Positions 1 through 9,335 of a stretch of 64,000 nt of DNA are shown one piece after another. The translations under genes were made by a program, and so were the position numbers. The stretch is from Nitrosospira sp. Is2 (GTDB lineage: Bacteria; Pseudomonadota; Gammaproteobacteria; Burkholderiales; Nitrosomonadaceae), in assembly GCF_033095785.1 (NCBI RefSeq), contig NZ_CP137134.1:2666001-2730000 (forward strand), given 5' to 3'. Under the pieces are notes generated by a model. That model was not told the origin of the DNA, made no database searches, and saw only the letters and a list, made by a program, of their open reading frames with translations. Within the stretch, counting starts at the first letter, position 1; every line of letters starts with the position of its first letter.

Positions 1-2354
1 CCATTCTGCAGGTTCTCCAACTGTGTCTCGAACACGAAATTGAAAGTCGAGCCCAGCATTCCACCAAATTCCATCTTCGATTCTGCCAGGCCGCCGATCC
101 AGAAGTCGACCTTGTTCAGGCCTGTTTCGATGGCGCTCCATGTGCCGGTATGGTTCAGGAAATCTATCCGGTCAGCGGGCGCTATTTCATTTGCTTCGAT
201 GGTGCCATTACCGTTGAGATCGAAATCGCCCATGACGATAAGCGTCGCAGCATCCCGCTTTCCCTGCAGGGTCGCCGCATCCACGACAGTTTGGTGCGTT
301 CCATAGGCGGCGATGAAATTAATGATCGAGACAGGGTTCTTGATATTTTGCGCGTAGTCCGTCCAGCTCTCATAGGGTTTCAGCTGGGGATCGGCGGTCA
401 TGTCGTAGAACTGCTTCCGCGCATCGTTGAAAGTTGGAATTCCGGTATCACGCGCGCGCGCAATATTTATCGCGGCCAGATCGAGCGGGATGCCAAGTAG
501 GGTGTTACGCACCGCGCTGGCTACGAACTCATCGATTTCGTTGCCAAGCTGCCGCGTCATCCCGCGCACGATCGCGCCGGTGGCCTCCTCGGCGGTCGCA
601 CCGCTTGCGGTAAATGCCAACGGGTTAAGAAACGCGTCAAACAAGGCAACGTCATTGGGGCTCATGTCCGCGTTTGTGCGCGCTACCGTGTCGGTAAGCA
701 TGGAGTGGCCGAAGCGATATACGACGTGCGCGAACTCGGCAAGTATCTGGGGGTCCAGGTCGGGCGAGTTAGAAAAAACAAAGGGATCAACGTTGGGCTG
801 AACCTTGCGCGCAAATTCCTCGAATACCAGGTGTTGATACTCCATCTCGGTCACAAACTTCGCGGCCTGGAACAGGCGCTCGCCATCCCACACCAAAGAG
901 TCGATCGCGGCTCCAGTTGGAATCGCTGTCACATCGTTAATAAGCCACTGGTTGATAAATGCCAGATCTCCAGACTGAAGGATGGTGGCTTTATTGGCTT
1001 CGACCATACGGTTGTGCTCGCCATGGAAGACGTTGTGCACTGCGGTCAGGCCGATATTCTCGTTGCCACGGCCGTCGCCGGTTATGAAATGCGCATCGAG
1101 AAGCTCGTTGTCGTAATTGCCGCCGGTGGGCGAGCCGTCTGAATTTGCCAGCCCGACCGCCGTGTCGCTATCCGCGACTTTACCGTTGGGGACGGCGAAG
1201 TGGGCAATATCGTCGAGAAAGGCATGGCCCGTGCGATAGGCGTTAGCTGGGACGGCCAGGCCTCCTGCCGCGCCCTCGACAAACCCGTCGGGCGTCGCAA
1301 ACTGCGCAAAGCCGTGAGTGCCGGGAATGAATTTGCCGTACGCATCAGTTCTCAGCAGTGGCACGTTATTGATGTCAGAATCGGTGAGCGTGATGCCGAG
1401 CAGGTTTTTCGCCTGCGCTTTGACTTCGGCCCAGTTCGCAATTCCGCCCGCACCGTCGAGTAAGCGGCCGGTGGCAACCGCAAAGGCATCGGGAATACCG
1501 TCACTATTGGTATCGACGGAGAACTTGTATTCCCGCAGAAATACCTGGTGCGAGGCGTGTGAGGTATAGGTCTGATTCTGGTCCACGAAAGCGGTAGTCG
1601 TGTTCGTGTGTTCGGTCTTCAGGCCAGTAGCCGGATTGACGGCGGGAGTCGCTCGGGTGAGGGCCATGAAATTGGCTGCCCCGGGCGCGGTACTGTACAA
1701 AGGGTCGTCCGGTTGCAACGGAATGTAAACCGTGCCGTTACCCCCTTTGGTTATGAGGTCGAGGCCGTGATCGAAGAACTGGCCGAAAAACGTGAACCAG
1801 CCGTTGAATCCGGGAGATAGTCCGATATCGGGGGATTGGTTGGGTATAAATCCGAGCTCTTCGTTGGTAGGTATGTAATCCGGAGGGGGCGAAGCGCCGT
1901 TATGGGCCTCCTGATAAGCCGCGATGGAGAGCGGATTGCTGTGCCATGCCGCAACTGCAGCAGGGTTGTCGCGCGACATATCAACGAGCAGGTTGCTGAT
2001 AGTGCGGGGGTCCGCATCGGCAACACTGCCCGGTACTCCGTAATTATTGTTGCTGACGACGACTGGAGCTGGACCGGGCCCGTCGGGATCAAAAACATCC
2101 CCATCCGCGTCGTTCAGGAAGGCTGGCGGCAGGAGCCGCGGAAAGATGTTGTCAGCTGCGCCAAATTCACTTTGGCCCGGCAGGAGATTATTGAAACGAC
2201 CATCGGTGGTGCGCAGGCCAAACGGCGTAAGTGCGGCTTGCGGTCCAATGATGTCGGCAAGCGATTCGCCCTGCGTATGCCGCTCAGAAATAGTTATTTG
2301 CTTAAGGATAAACTCGAGGTCAGCCTTGTTGACAGTGAAATTTGGGTTGGCCAT
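1..2354 (-). CDS. Animal-type heme peroxidase family protein, partial (C-terminus beyond window)
   Basis: The frame is open from ATG at 2354 to the left window edge, about 784 residues without a stop. The start has a good ribosome-binding site (AGGAG six bases upstream). Landmarks of the animal (myeloperoxidase/peroxinectin-like) heme peroxidase fold appear in order: the distal-histidine block FFGQFFDHGLD near residue 195, TAVHNVFHGEHNRM near 440, the proximal-histidine block YRFGHSML near 550, and ARARDTGIPTFNDAR near 630-645. These enzymes use H2O2 to oxidise halides or organics, and bacterial members are usually exported. No N-terminal signal peptide is visible. Long bacterial relatives often end in RTX-type Ca-binding repeats and leave by type I secretion, but that part lies outside the window. 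The family assignment is secure; the substrate is unknown. Confidence 0.85.
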   Translation of the reverse strand, partial: MANPNFTVNKADLEFILKQITISERHTQGESLADIIGPQAALTPFGLRTTDGRFNNLLPGQSEFGAADNIFPRLLPPAFLNDADGDVFDPDGPGPAPVVVSNNNYGVPGSVADADPRTISNLLVDMSRDNPAAVAAWHSNPLSIAAYQEAHNGASPPPDYIPTNEELGFIPNQSPDIGLSPGFNGWFTFFGQFFDHGLDLITKGGNGTVYIPLQPDDPLYSTAPGAANFMALTRATPAVNPATGLKTEHTNTTTAFVDQNQTYTSHASHQVFLREYKFSVDTNSDGIPDAFAVATGRLLDGAGGIANWAEVKAQAKNLLGITLTDSDINNVPLLRTDAYGKFIPGTHGFAQFATPDGFVEGAAGGLAVPANAYRTGHAFLDDIAHFAVPNGKVADSDTAVGLANSDGSPTGGNYDNELLDAHFITGDGRGNENIGLTAVHNVFHGEHNRMVEANKATILQSGDLAFINQWLINDVTAIPTGAAIDSLVWDGERLFQAAKFVTEMEYQHLVFEEFARKVQPNVDPFVFSNSPDLDPQILAEFAHVVYRFGHSMLTDTVARTNADMSPNDVALFDAFLNPLAFTASGATAEEATGAIVRGMTRQLGNEIDEFVASAVRNTLLGIPLDLAAINIARARDTGIPTFNDARKQFYDMTADPQLKPYESWTDYAQNIKNPVSIINFIAAYGTHQTVVDAATLQGKRDAATLIVMGDFDLNGNGTIEANEIAPADRIDFLNHTGTWSAIETGLNKVDFWIGGLAESKMEFGGMLGSTFNFVFETQLENLQN

Positions 2355-2922
2355 TCAGATCTCCTAAGGGATTCAGATATTTTTCAAATCGTCTTGATTC
2401 TGGTTCTCCTAACAACGAAAAGTATTGTAACTATTCCCCCACAAGCATAAATTAAGCCATAAGCGATTTGTGGTTTCTATTCAGAGATATATGCATATCG
2501 ATAGGGCGTACTGAAACCGAACCGTAAGATTCCTCGACAAAGCTGGGGCTGAGCAAAGCACGTTTTTGTAACAAATGGTTGAGAATCAGGTCGTTCCCCC
2601 AATTATTTCCTGTCAAGTTTGTCGACAGGTTTGCGCCCACTTGGCTCCGCTCACGAGAAGCCACAACTGACCTGGCTGATCTTCAGGTCCGCTTGGGGTT
2701 ACGACGTATGGACGTTTTTTGATGGATAAGCTGGGAAATAGGGAAGAAGTGGGCGAAACGTCGGGTTGGTCTTCAAACAAAAAACTCGGCGGGCTAACGT
2801 TATGGCTCGGCTGCTACCCACGACGCCGGCCTTCCGTTTCGGTTCGCTGTATGTGTGGAGGCCGCTCTGGCGCTCTTTCTGCCGCAGCCTGCGGCGCCTA
2901 CGATGAAAAAAAATTTGCCCGC
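2355..2922. other. Intergenic, no supported gene
   Basis: This gap lies between the peroxidase start and the end of the GST gene. It holds only short frames without family resemblance. A small inverted repeat (CCTGTC...GACAGG) lies near 2608-2628. The peroxidase promoter should be here, but no convincing -35/-10 pair was found. Confidence 0.4.
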
Positions 2923-3642
2923 TTAACGAGACGTCGCGCGAGCGAGACGTTCGGCGTTATCCCTGGTATCGTAGATGTCGATCTGCGCCCGGCCTTCTGC
3001 CGCCTTAGCCATGCGAGCGCGAATTTCTGCCGCCATCCGATAAGTGCGTTGCACCGCGGGGCGCGCTTCCATCCGGTCGAGCCAGTGCATTAGATTTGGA
3101 AAAGCAGTCGGGTCGACGCCTCGTTCCGAATAGCCTTTGCACCAGGGGTAGGCCGCAATGTCGGCAATCGTGTATTCGTCGCAAGCGATCCAGGGCAAAT
3201 CGCCCAGCCGGTTCTCCAGGACACGGTACAAACGCAGCACCTCGTTGTTGTACCGATCCCTGGCATACTGATTGTCCTGCGCCTGCCGGTTGAAGTGGTT
3301 GGCCTGGCCGAACATGGGCCCGATATGGGCGACCTGGAAAAAAAGCCACTGGAGCGTGTCGTAACGCTTGAGCACATCCGTTGGCAGAAGCCTTCCGGTT
3401 TTCTCCGCCAAATAAACAAGAATGGCGCCGGACTCCATCATCGCATACGGTCGCCCGTTCGGGCCTTCCATGTCAACAATGGCAGGAATTTTGTTGTTGG
3501 GGTTAAGCTTTAAGTGCTGGGGTCGAAACTGCTCGCCAAGCCCGATATCAACGTCGATATGCTTCCACTCAAGTCCGATTTCTTCGAGCATAATCATAAC
3601 CTTCTGCCCATTAGGCGTTGGGCTCGAATGCAACTCAATCAT
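2923..3642 (-). CDS. Glutathione S-transferase, YfcG/YghU-like
   Basis: This 239-residue protein has an N-terminal thioredoxin-fold GST domain that starts IELHSSPTPNGQKVMIMLEE. It contains the glutathione-binding cis-proline region (NKIPAIVD) and the ESGAILVYLAEK block near residues 68-80, followed by an all-helical C-terminal domain. The TPNGQK start and overall length fit nu-class GSTs such as E. coli YfcG and YghU, which act as disulfide-bond reductases using glutathione. I chose ATG 3642 because AGGAGG sits just upstream; the frame also extends to 3684 without a ribosome-binding site. The gene stands alone and diverges from djlA. It probably acts in cytoplasmic thiol or oxidative stress. 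The exact substrate cannot be read from sequence. Confidence 0.85.
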   Translation of the reverse strand: MIELHSSPTPNGQKVMIMLEEIGLEWKHIDVDIGLGEQFRPQHLKLNPNNKIPAIVDMEGPNGRPYAMMESGAILVYLAEKTGRLLPTDVLKRYDTLQWLFFQVAHIGPMFGQANHFNRQAQDNQYARDRYNNEVLRLYRVLENRLGDLPWIACDEYTIADIAAYPWCKGYSERGVDPTAFPNLMHWLDRMEARPAVQRTYRMAAEIRARMAKAAEGRAQIDIYDTRDNAERLARATSR

Positions 3643-3827
3643 GATTCCTCCTATGTAGTAACCTATACTTACCCGTCCAGGCAAGGGTGGTGCATAAAAA
3701 CACTCCGCTACGCGGGAGCATGAGGCGGGTCGTGCAAAGATTTACTGATATTATGTTGCTCTGCGGTTTATGGCGCGCTCATTGCTAATCTTACGTTCTC
3801 CATTTCATTAGGGCGCAGGAACCTGCC

Positions 3828-4604
3828 TTGTTCAAAATAATTCTAGCTTTATTAGGCTACTACCTCTTTGGAATTTTTGGCGCGTTTCTCGGCTACCTTG
3901 CAGGGAGCGCTATTGATCGCTATCGAGCCTACGGCGCCGGCGCGATCAATCCACTCACCAGCGCGCGCCGCCAGGCGGTTTTTCTGGAAACCGTTTTCAT
4001 TCTCATGGGTAAGCTTGCCAAGGCCGATGGGCATATTTCCGAGGATGAGGTCGCCCATGTTGAAGCGTTCATGGAAAAGCTCGGCATGTCACCTGAGCAT
4101 CGGCAACTTGCGATTGCGCTGTTCAAACAGGGTGCTGCGCCCGGTTATGATGTGTCGCCAAAGCTGAACGAATTCATTGCTGCTTGCGGACATACAAACA
4201 GTCTGAAGCAGATGCTGCTGGTTTACCTTGTCGTCATGGCGATCTCCGATGGCCGCCTCGATGCTGCAGAGGAGAACTTGCTAAGAGGCGTTGCGCTTCA
4301 TCTGGGCTACGACGAGCCCGCATTCAAGCATTTGCTTGAGATGATTTTGAATCAGTCGCATTTTGCCGGAGGTCAGGCACCATCCATCGACGCGCTGGAT
4401 GATGCTTATAAGGCGTTGGGTGTGAGCAAGGAAAGCAGCGATCAGGAAGTAAAGCGTGCTTACCGGAAGTTGATGAACCAGTATCATCCCGATAAATTGA
4501 TGGGCCAGGGCGTCCCCGAAGACATGATCAAGATGGCGACGGCGCAAGCTCAGGAAATCCAGGCTGCTTATGATTTGATCAAAAAAAGCCGCAATATGAG
4601 CTGA
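3828..4604 (+). CDS. djlA: Co-chaperone DjlA (membrane-anchored J-domain protein)
   Basis: This 258-residue protein has the DjlA layout. An N-terminal membrane helix (about residues 3-28, glycine-rich) comes first, then a central TerB-like helical domain (about 50-175, with KADGHISEDE and SDGRLDAAEE repeats), and a C-terminal J domain (about 190-255) with the HPD motif in YHPDKL. DjlA stimulates the ATPase of DnaK at the inner membrane. The start is TTG at 3828 (AGGA seven bases upstream), which gives the membrane helix its full length; no ATG fits better. The gene is single and ends six bases from the convergent AttH-like gene. Confidence 0.9.
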   Translation: MFKIILALLGYYLFGIFGAFLGYLAGSAIDRYRAYGAGAINPLTSARRQAVFLETVFILMGKLAKADGHISEDEVAHVEAFMEKLGMSPEHRQLAIALFKQGAAPGYDVSPKLNEFIAACGHTNSLKQMLLVYLVVMAISDGRLDAAEENLLRGVALHLGYDEPAFKHLLEMILNQSHFAGGQAPSIDALDDAYKALGVSKESSDQEVKRAYRKLMNQYHPDKLMGQGVPEDMIKMATAQAQEIQAAYDLIKKSRNMS

Positions 4605-4609
4605 CTCAT

Positions 4610-5776
4610 CTAGAGCCGCAGTGGTTTTACATACCCCGTCATTTCGAAATAGCCACGGCCGGCCGGCTTGCCGTCGCGCGTGACGATGACCGCACCCTCC
4701 CAGTAGACCGCACCTGTCGTTTCCCGCGAATCAAGTTCCTGATCATCCTGCAGGGGGGTGAGGGACCAAACAGTCGAGCCGACCTGAATTCGCATTGCCA
4801 CAGGGTACGTCGCGTCCGTGCGTGGTGAGCGCCACATGCGCTGGGGTTCGAAATTAACCTGCTCCGGTTCGAACCGCGTGAATTGCCCGTCACGATCCCG
4901 TAATCCCGCATAAGCCCACACCCTTGTTCCGTCTTTGCCGCGTATTTGAAACGCCATTAAAGCGGAACCATCGTCGAGATTGACGCCAACCCAATCCCAT
5001 CCGTCGGCATCGGGAGCGAGATATTCGCTCGACCACTCATGGTCGAGCCACGCAGTGCCCGTAACGGTTTTTTCCTCGCCATTGTGAACAACAGTTCCCC
5101 TCACTCGGAGTTGCGGCTCGCTGTAGTAGTAACTGGCCTGCTCGGGGCGCGGCCCCTTGCGTGAAAAGCCGTTATCTCCTTGCAGCATCGGCGCCTGAGT
5201 GGGCGTGAACGAAAAGCGCAAGATAAAGTTCTTTGTGGTTAGGCTGGTTTGATAGCGCCCATTTTCTTCGCGCAGCATGTGCCAGTCATCCAGTTTTACA
5301 TCCGTATTGCCCTCCTTCGCGTAGACCAGGCCAAAACCCTCGCGCGCGCTTTTTTGACCGTGCAGCAGCTTCCCTGTCGCTGGATCGGACAATGCGGCGT
5401 GAGCAATGATTAGCTGCCGCGGTGCAAAACGGCTCGGATTGGCGGGATCATGCTCGGTTGCAGAGCGAAAAAAAGTGATCTGGAAGCCGAGTGGTTTTTT
5501 ATCGGAAGTTTCCAGCCAGCCGGTTACATACCACCATTCAGTACGGAAGGCTGGATGCGAGCCATAATCGCGTGGGAAGACAAGCGGTGTTCCTTGCAGC
5601 ACCGGTGGAAACTTAGGAGGAGAAGCGGCAACATGGGGGGTGGCGGCGAAATAAGCGACGAGCAAACCCAGCAATAGCGCGATCAACCTCGACCGCCGGG
5701 GCATACTCATCACCGCTGTTCCACCAGCATGGCGAAGAAAGCCGATGTGCATGGAACGGCGTGTATAGAACGGCAT
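4610..5776 (-). CDS. AttH/CrtC-like (lipocalin-like) exported protein of an ABC operon
   Basis: The mature protein (about 340 residues) resembles the AttH / carotenoid 1,2-hydratase (CrtC) superfamily. It has the early block FRTEWWYVTGWLE, then ITFFRSATEHD, a central GTAWLDHEWSSEYL and WDWVGVNLDDGSALMAFQIRG. The fold is a double lipocalin-like barrel. The N-terminus has arginines, a hydrophobic stretch (LIALLLGLLVAYFAA) and an A-x-A cleavage region, so export is likely. The chosen start overlaps the permease stop (TAATG), which implies translational coupling; an internal ATG at about 5710 is an alternative. It is the last gene of an ATPase-permease-AttH operon, a known grouping. The substrate is unknown, and no carotenoid genes are adjacent, so carotenoid hydration is unlikely. 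Confidence 0.8.
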   Translation of the reverse strand: MPFYTRRSMHIGFLRHAGGTAVMSMPRRSRLIALLLGLLVAYFAATPHVAASPPKFPPVLQGTPLVFPRDYGSHPAFRTEWWYVTGWLETSDKKPLGFQITFFRSATEHDPANPSRFAPRQLIIAHAALSDPATGKLLHGQKSAREGFGLVYAKEGNTDVKLDDWHMLREENGRYQTSLTTKNFILRFSFTPTQAPMLQGDNGFSRKGPRPEQASYYYSEPQLRVRGTVVHNGEEKTVTGTAWLDHEWSSEYLAPDADGWDWVGVNLDDGSALMAFQIRGKDGTRVWAYAGLRDRDGQFTRFEPEQVNFEPQRMWRSPRTDATYPVAMRIQVGSTVWSLTPLQDDQELDSRETTGAVYWEGAVIVTRDGKPAGRGYFEMTGYVKPLRL

Positions 5777-8334
5777 TACCAGTCCTCGCGTACTGCACGA
5801 ATCGCATTGCCGGAGACCGAATGGCGACCCGACGCCACCGAGGTGAGCGCGGCGGAAAGTAGTAGCGCAATGGCAACAGCTATAAGGGCCTTCCATGGCA
5901 GGGCGAGCTGCATGGTCCAGTGGAACGATTGCGGATTTACGATAAAGACAAGAATCAGGCTGATGCACCAGCCGAGCCCGAAGCCAAGCATGATGCCCAA
6001 CGAAGTCAGGAGTGCGCCTTCCAGCGCCAGCATACCTAGGATTTGGCGCCGTGTCACCCCGATATGACGTAGCGCGCCAAACTCCTTCCTGCGCGCCAGG
6101 GCTTGCGCCGAAAAGCTCGATGCCACCCCTAGTAGCCCAATGATGATCGCGACGGCCTCCAGCAGATACGTGACGGCAAAACTGCGGTCAAAGATATTCA
6201 GGCTCAGCGCGCGTATTTGACCGGGTTCCGCGAATTCCAGTGCCTGCCCGAACGGAAAATGCCGCAAAGACGCGATCACTTCCTCTGGTATAACCCCGGC
6301 TTCCAGCCAAAGTGCAGCATCATTTACCTTCAGATCACCCGAGAGCGCTTGATAATCCTTCAACCGCATCTGTATTGCGCCGAACTGGCGCCCGTAGTCA
6401 CGCCACACGCCGGCAACGACGAAATCAGGCGCGGGAACTGCAATAGGCAACGTAACCCGTTTGCCTGGTGTAAAGCCATATAGATCCACCATTGCCTCGG
6501 ATACCCATATGGGTATCGCCCCCATCGGGAGCTGTGCTGCAGGAACCACGTCGCCGGTCAAGGGCAGCGAGTTGCCAGGGTCGGTTATATCGATGGGGCG
6601 CGCGATGAGCGCAACCGCGGGTCTGCCGGCGTCGAGCATCAGCTGGGATGAGCGGAAGAAATCAGCCCGCAAAATGCCGGGCGTGGTTGCGATCCCGTTT
6701 TTTTCGTCCGGCGTAAGGCCTCGCGTATCTCCGCTCACTGCGGTTCGCACGTACAAATCTGCCGGCAAGACATGTTTCAGCCAGTCGTCCACGGAAACCC
6801 GGAAGCTGGTCACCATGATGGCCATGGCCACGATCAGCGTAAAGCTGGCAAGGACTCCCCCAAGTGCGACCGAGGCCTGGTTGGGAGCGTTGGCGAGACG
6901 GGCCAATGCCAATACGCTCATGGCCGCGGAACCACGCCGGGATGCCGCACCGGATATTGCAGAGAAAATCAGCGCAGAAACACGGGGCATGAGCGCGATG
7001 CCACCAATCAAGAGGAGCGCCACGGCAAGGTACCCAAAGATGGGCAAGTCTAAAATGGGCGGCAATTGGGTGAGAACTCCGCCCAGGGCCAGGCAGAGCA
7101 GCGCGGGCCAAGGCGTGGCAAGTTTCGCTAACGCGACGTCTTCGCTGCCCGCTTTTAATGCGGGAGCGGGCCGGGTGTTGGCCGCTTCCCACGCCGGAAC
7201 TGCGCTTCCCAGCAAGGTCACGCCCAATCCCAGAATAAAAAAAACTATCGCCGCCGACATATCGAAATTGACGCTGGGCTTTATACCCGGGAAAAACCCA
7301 CCTCCCAGATCGCCTCCAAAATAATGCAAAGCCACCGCAGCCGTCAAGTACCCGAGCGCGAGCCCGGCTATTGAACCGGTCGCGCCGAGCACGCTTCCCT
7401 CCACCAGGATCTGCCGCAGCAGTTGGCTGCGGGTAAAGCCGAGCACACGCAATAGGGCGAACTGGTGTCGCCGTCGAACAACCGATAGCGCTTGCGTCGA
7501 GAATACCAGGAACGCGCCGGTAAACAATGCGACCATGGCCAACATGTTCAGGTTGACACGGTAGGCGCGGGACATGTTGGCAACGCGGATCTCCTGGTCG
7601 GCCGTTTCGCTAATGAGGAAATGGCCCCGTGCCGCTAGTTCCTTCGACAGTTCCGTTTTAAACGCGGTGCGGTCGACTCCCCGTACCAGCTTGAGTTCAA
7701 TGCGTGATAATTGGCCTAAACGCTGGAAGCGCCATTGTGCGGCGGCAACATCCATGACCGCGAGACGCTGTCCCGCCCGGACTCGTGCCAGCCCGCCAGC
7801 CACCCGCAGGGCTACCGGTTGAGTTCCAACGCGAAGCTGCAAAAGGTCGCCTTGGCTTACCTCCAGCCATTCCATGGCCGCAGGGGAAAGGAAAATCGCG
7901 TCGTCCGCCAGGATATCGAACAGCTTATCCTCAGCCGGAAGGCCGATGAGGTCCGGTGCCATGAGCGAAGCGCGGAAAATGTCCAGGCCGAGAATTTTCA
8001 GAGGGGCCCTCTTTCGTTCCTCATCTCCGCCCGGGAGGGCGGCGTCGATTTCGAGCACAGGGTTGGCGAGCTTGACACCGTTGCGCTGGGCCAGAAGCGG
8101 ATAGATCGACTCATCAAAGGTGGATTGCGCACTCCGAACCTGAAGATCGGACTCGCCGGACAGGCTTCGGGCCGCGGCGGAAAACTCGTTGAAGGCAGCC
8201 GCATTGATCAGATGAATTGCATACCCGAGCGCGACCCCGAGCGCAATGGAGATGATGGCCGTGGCAGCCTGCACCTTGTGAGCCTGCCACTCGCCCGATA
8301 GCAGCCAGCGCGACAGCGTCCGCTCATGACCCAC
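5776..8334 (-). CDS. FtsX-type ABC transporter permease
   Basis: This 852-residue inner-membrane protein has one N-terminal transmembrane helix (about 22-45) and a large extracytoplasmic region. A first FtsX domain follows with three helices (about 260-385), with the typical text LSVVRRRHQFALLRVLGFTRSQL. A middle group of helices (about 405-505) precedes a second extracytoplasmic part, and a terminal FtsX domain (about 725-850) carries ALARRKEFGALRHIGVTRRQIL. This is the long, duplicated form found in LolCDE/MacB-like exporters that move lipids, lipoproteins or lipophilic compounds. It overlaps the ATPase gene by 11 bases and the AttH-like gene by one base, so the three form one operon. Cargo is not predictable. 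Confidence 0.88.
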   Translation of the reverse strand: MGHERTLSRWLLSGEWQAHKVQAATAIISIALGVALGYAIHLINAAAFNEFSAAARSLSGESDLQVRSAQSTFDESIYPLLAQRNGVKLANPVLEIDAALPGGDEERKRAPLKILGLDIFRASLMAPDLIGLPAEDKLFDILADDAIFLSPAAMEWLEVSQGDLLQLRVGTQPVALRVAGGLARVRAGQRLAVMDVAAAQWRFQRLGQLSRIELKLVRGVDRTAFKTELSKELAARGHFLISETADQEIRVANMSRAYRVNLNMLAMVALFTGAFLVFSTQALSVVRRRHQFALLRVLGFTRSQLLRQILVEGSVLGATGSIAGLALGYLTAAVALHYFGGDLGGGFFPGIKPSVNFDMSAAIVFFILGLGVTLLGSAVPAWEAANTRPAPALKAGSEDVALAKLATPWPALLCLALGGVLTQLPPILDLPIFGYLAVALLLIGGIALMPRVSALIFSAISGAASRRGSAAMSVLALARLANAPNQASVALGGVLASFTLIVAMAIMVTSFRVSVDDWLKHVLPADLYVRTAVSGDTRGLTPDEKNGIATTPGILRADFFRSSQLMLDAGRPAVALIARPIDITDPGNSLPLTGDVVPAAQLPMGAIPIWVSEAMVDLYGFTPGKRVTLPIAVPAPDFVVAGVWRDYGRQFGAIQMRLKDYQALSGDLKVNDAALWLEAGVIPEEVIASLRHFPFGQALEFAEPGQIRALSLNIFDRSFAVTYLLEAVAIIIGLLGVASSFSAQALARRKEFGALRHIGVTRRQILGMLALEGALLTSLGIMLGFGLGWCISLILVFIVNPQSFHWTMQLALPWKALIAVAIALLLSAALTSVASGRHSVSGNAIRAVREDW

Positions 8335-9031
8335 CTACGTCACCCGAGCGTGGCCAATCTACCGAATTTGCCGGGAGCGGGTGCAATCCATCTTTTGTCA
8401 GCAATAGCACGCGGTCCGCCGTCGCGGCGGCCGCGCGTGAATGGGTAACTAGGATTGCGGATGCGCCGTTGCTCTTTATTTCGTCACGCATCAGCATGAG
8501 AATGTCCCGCGCGGTATCCGGGTCAAGGTTGCCTGTCGGCTCGTCTGCCAGGATCAGTTTGGGGTGGTGTATCAACGCACGGCCGATGGCCACACGCTGC
8601 AGTTCGCCGCCAGAAAGTTGCCGGGGAAAATGCGCTCCCCGGCCGCGAAGCCCAACGGCTGTCAACATTTGTTCGGCCCGCTCTGACGCGAATCCAGGCT
8701 GAACTGCATTTAGCAGCAGAGGCAGGGCAACATTCTGATTGAGTGTCAGATGCGGCAGGACGTGAAAAGCCTGAAAAACGAATCCAAGTTTTTCTCGGCG
8801 CATACGGGTGGCCGCGTCATCATCCAGCGACGATACGTTGACCCCATCGATGACTATCTCACCCGTATCCGGCACGTCGAGTCCGGCAATGAGATTCAAC
8901 AATGTTGATTTTCCCACGCCGGATTCCCCCATGATGGCTACATACGCGCCATCTTCCAGAGCGTAGGATAAATCGGCGAAGACCTTGCGGCCGCTTGCAT
9001 AGGCTTTGCCAATATTGCGTAGTTCGAGCAT
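8324..9031 (-). CDS. ABC transporter ATP-binding protein, LolD/MacB type
   Basis: This 235-residue ATPase has Walker A (GESGVGKST, about residues 35-43), a Q-loop (FVFQAFHVLPHLT), the signature LSGGELQRVAIGRAL near 139, Walker B with ADEPTGNLD near 160, and the switch histidine in LVTHS. The EPTGNLD form and the lengths fit the LolD/MacB/FtsE group, which pairs with FtsX-type permeases. It is the first gene of the operon and overlaps the permease. It should power mechanotransmission or export by that permease. Confidence 0.9.
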   Translation of the reverse strand: MLELRNIGKAYASGRKVFADLSYALEDGAYVAIMGESGVGKSTLLNLIAGLDVPDTGEIVIDGVNVSSLDDDAATRMRREKLGFVFQAFHVLPHLTLNQNVALPLLLNAVQPGFASERAEQMLTAVGLRGRGAHFPRQLSGGELQRVAIGRALIHHPKLILADEPTGNLDPDTARDILMLMRDEIKSNGASAILVTHSRAAAATADRVLLLTKDGLHPLPANSVDWPRSGDVGGS

Positions 9032-9335
9032 GTGGTTTTGTTAGCCAATTCTGTGGCACCGTATAGGGCTATTCCTCGAGGGCGGCTTCGTCTCGGCAAC
9101 GGAGCAGGCAGAACGTGTGATAACGAGAGTATGCATGGAAATAAACACGAGAAAAAACTATTATTGCAAATGCGATAGTTCCCGCCAAGCCTGCGGAAGG
9201 GTTGCTTTGCTTGATATGTTTGGGCTAGACAGTGCGTACGCGCTGAAGGCGCTCGCAAAAAAATTGGCCCCGAGCTGGCGGGCTGACGACTGAGTTCTAC
9301 ATTTGAATTTGTTACTAGAAGGGAGAAGGTCAACG
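9032..9335. other. Divergent intergenic region
   Basis: This gap separates the start of the ABC operon (minus strand) from the NrtS-like gene (plus strand), so both promoters should lie here. No clear hexamer pair, hairpin or RNA motif was recognised. Confidence 0.4.

Noticed and set aside
2719..3093. 124-codon plus-strand frame overlapping the GST end
   Set aside because: More than a third lies opposite a conserved gene, and the remainder has no resemblance to known proteins.
6461..7324. 287-codon plus-strand frame opposite the FtsX permease
   Set aside because: The permease carries clear FtsX motifs on the other strand; this frame has biased composition without motifs.
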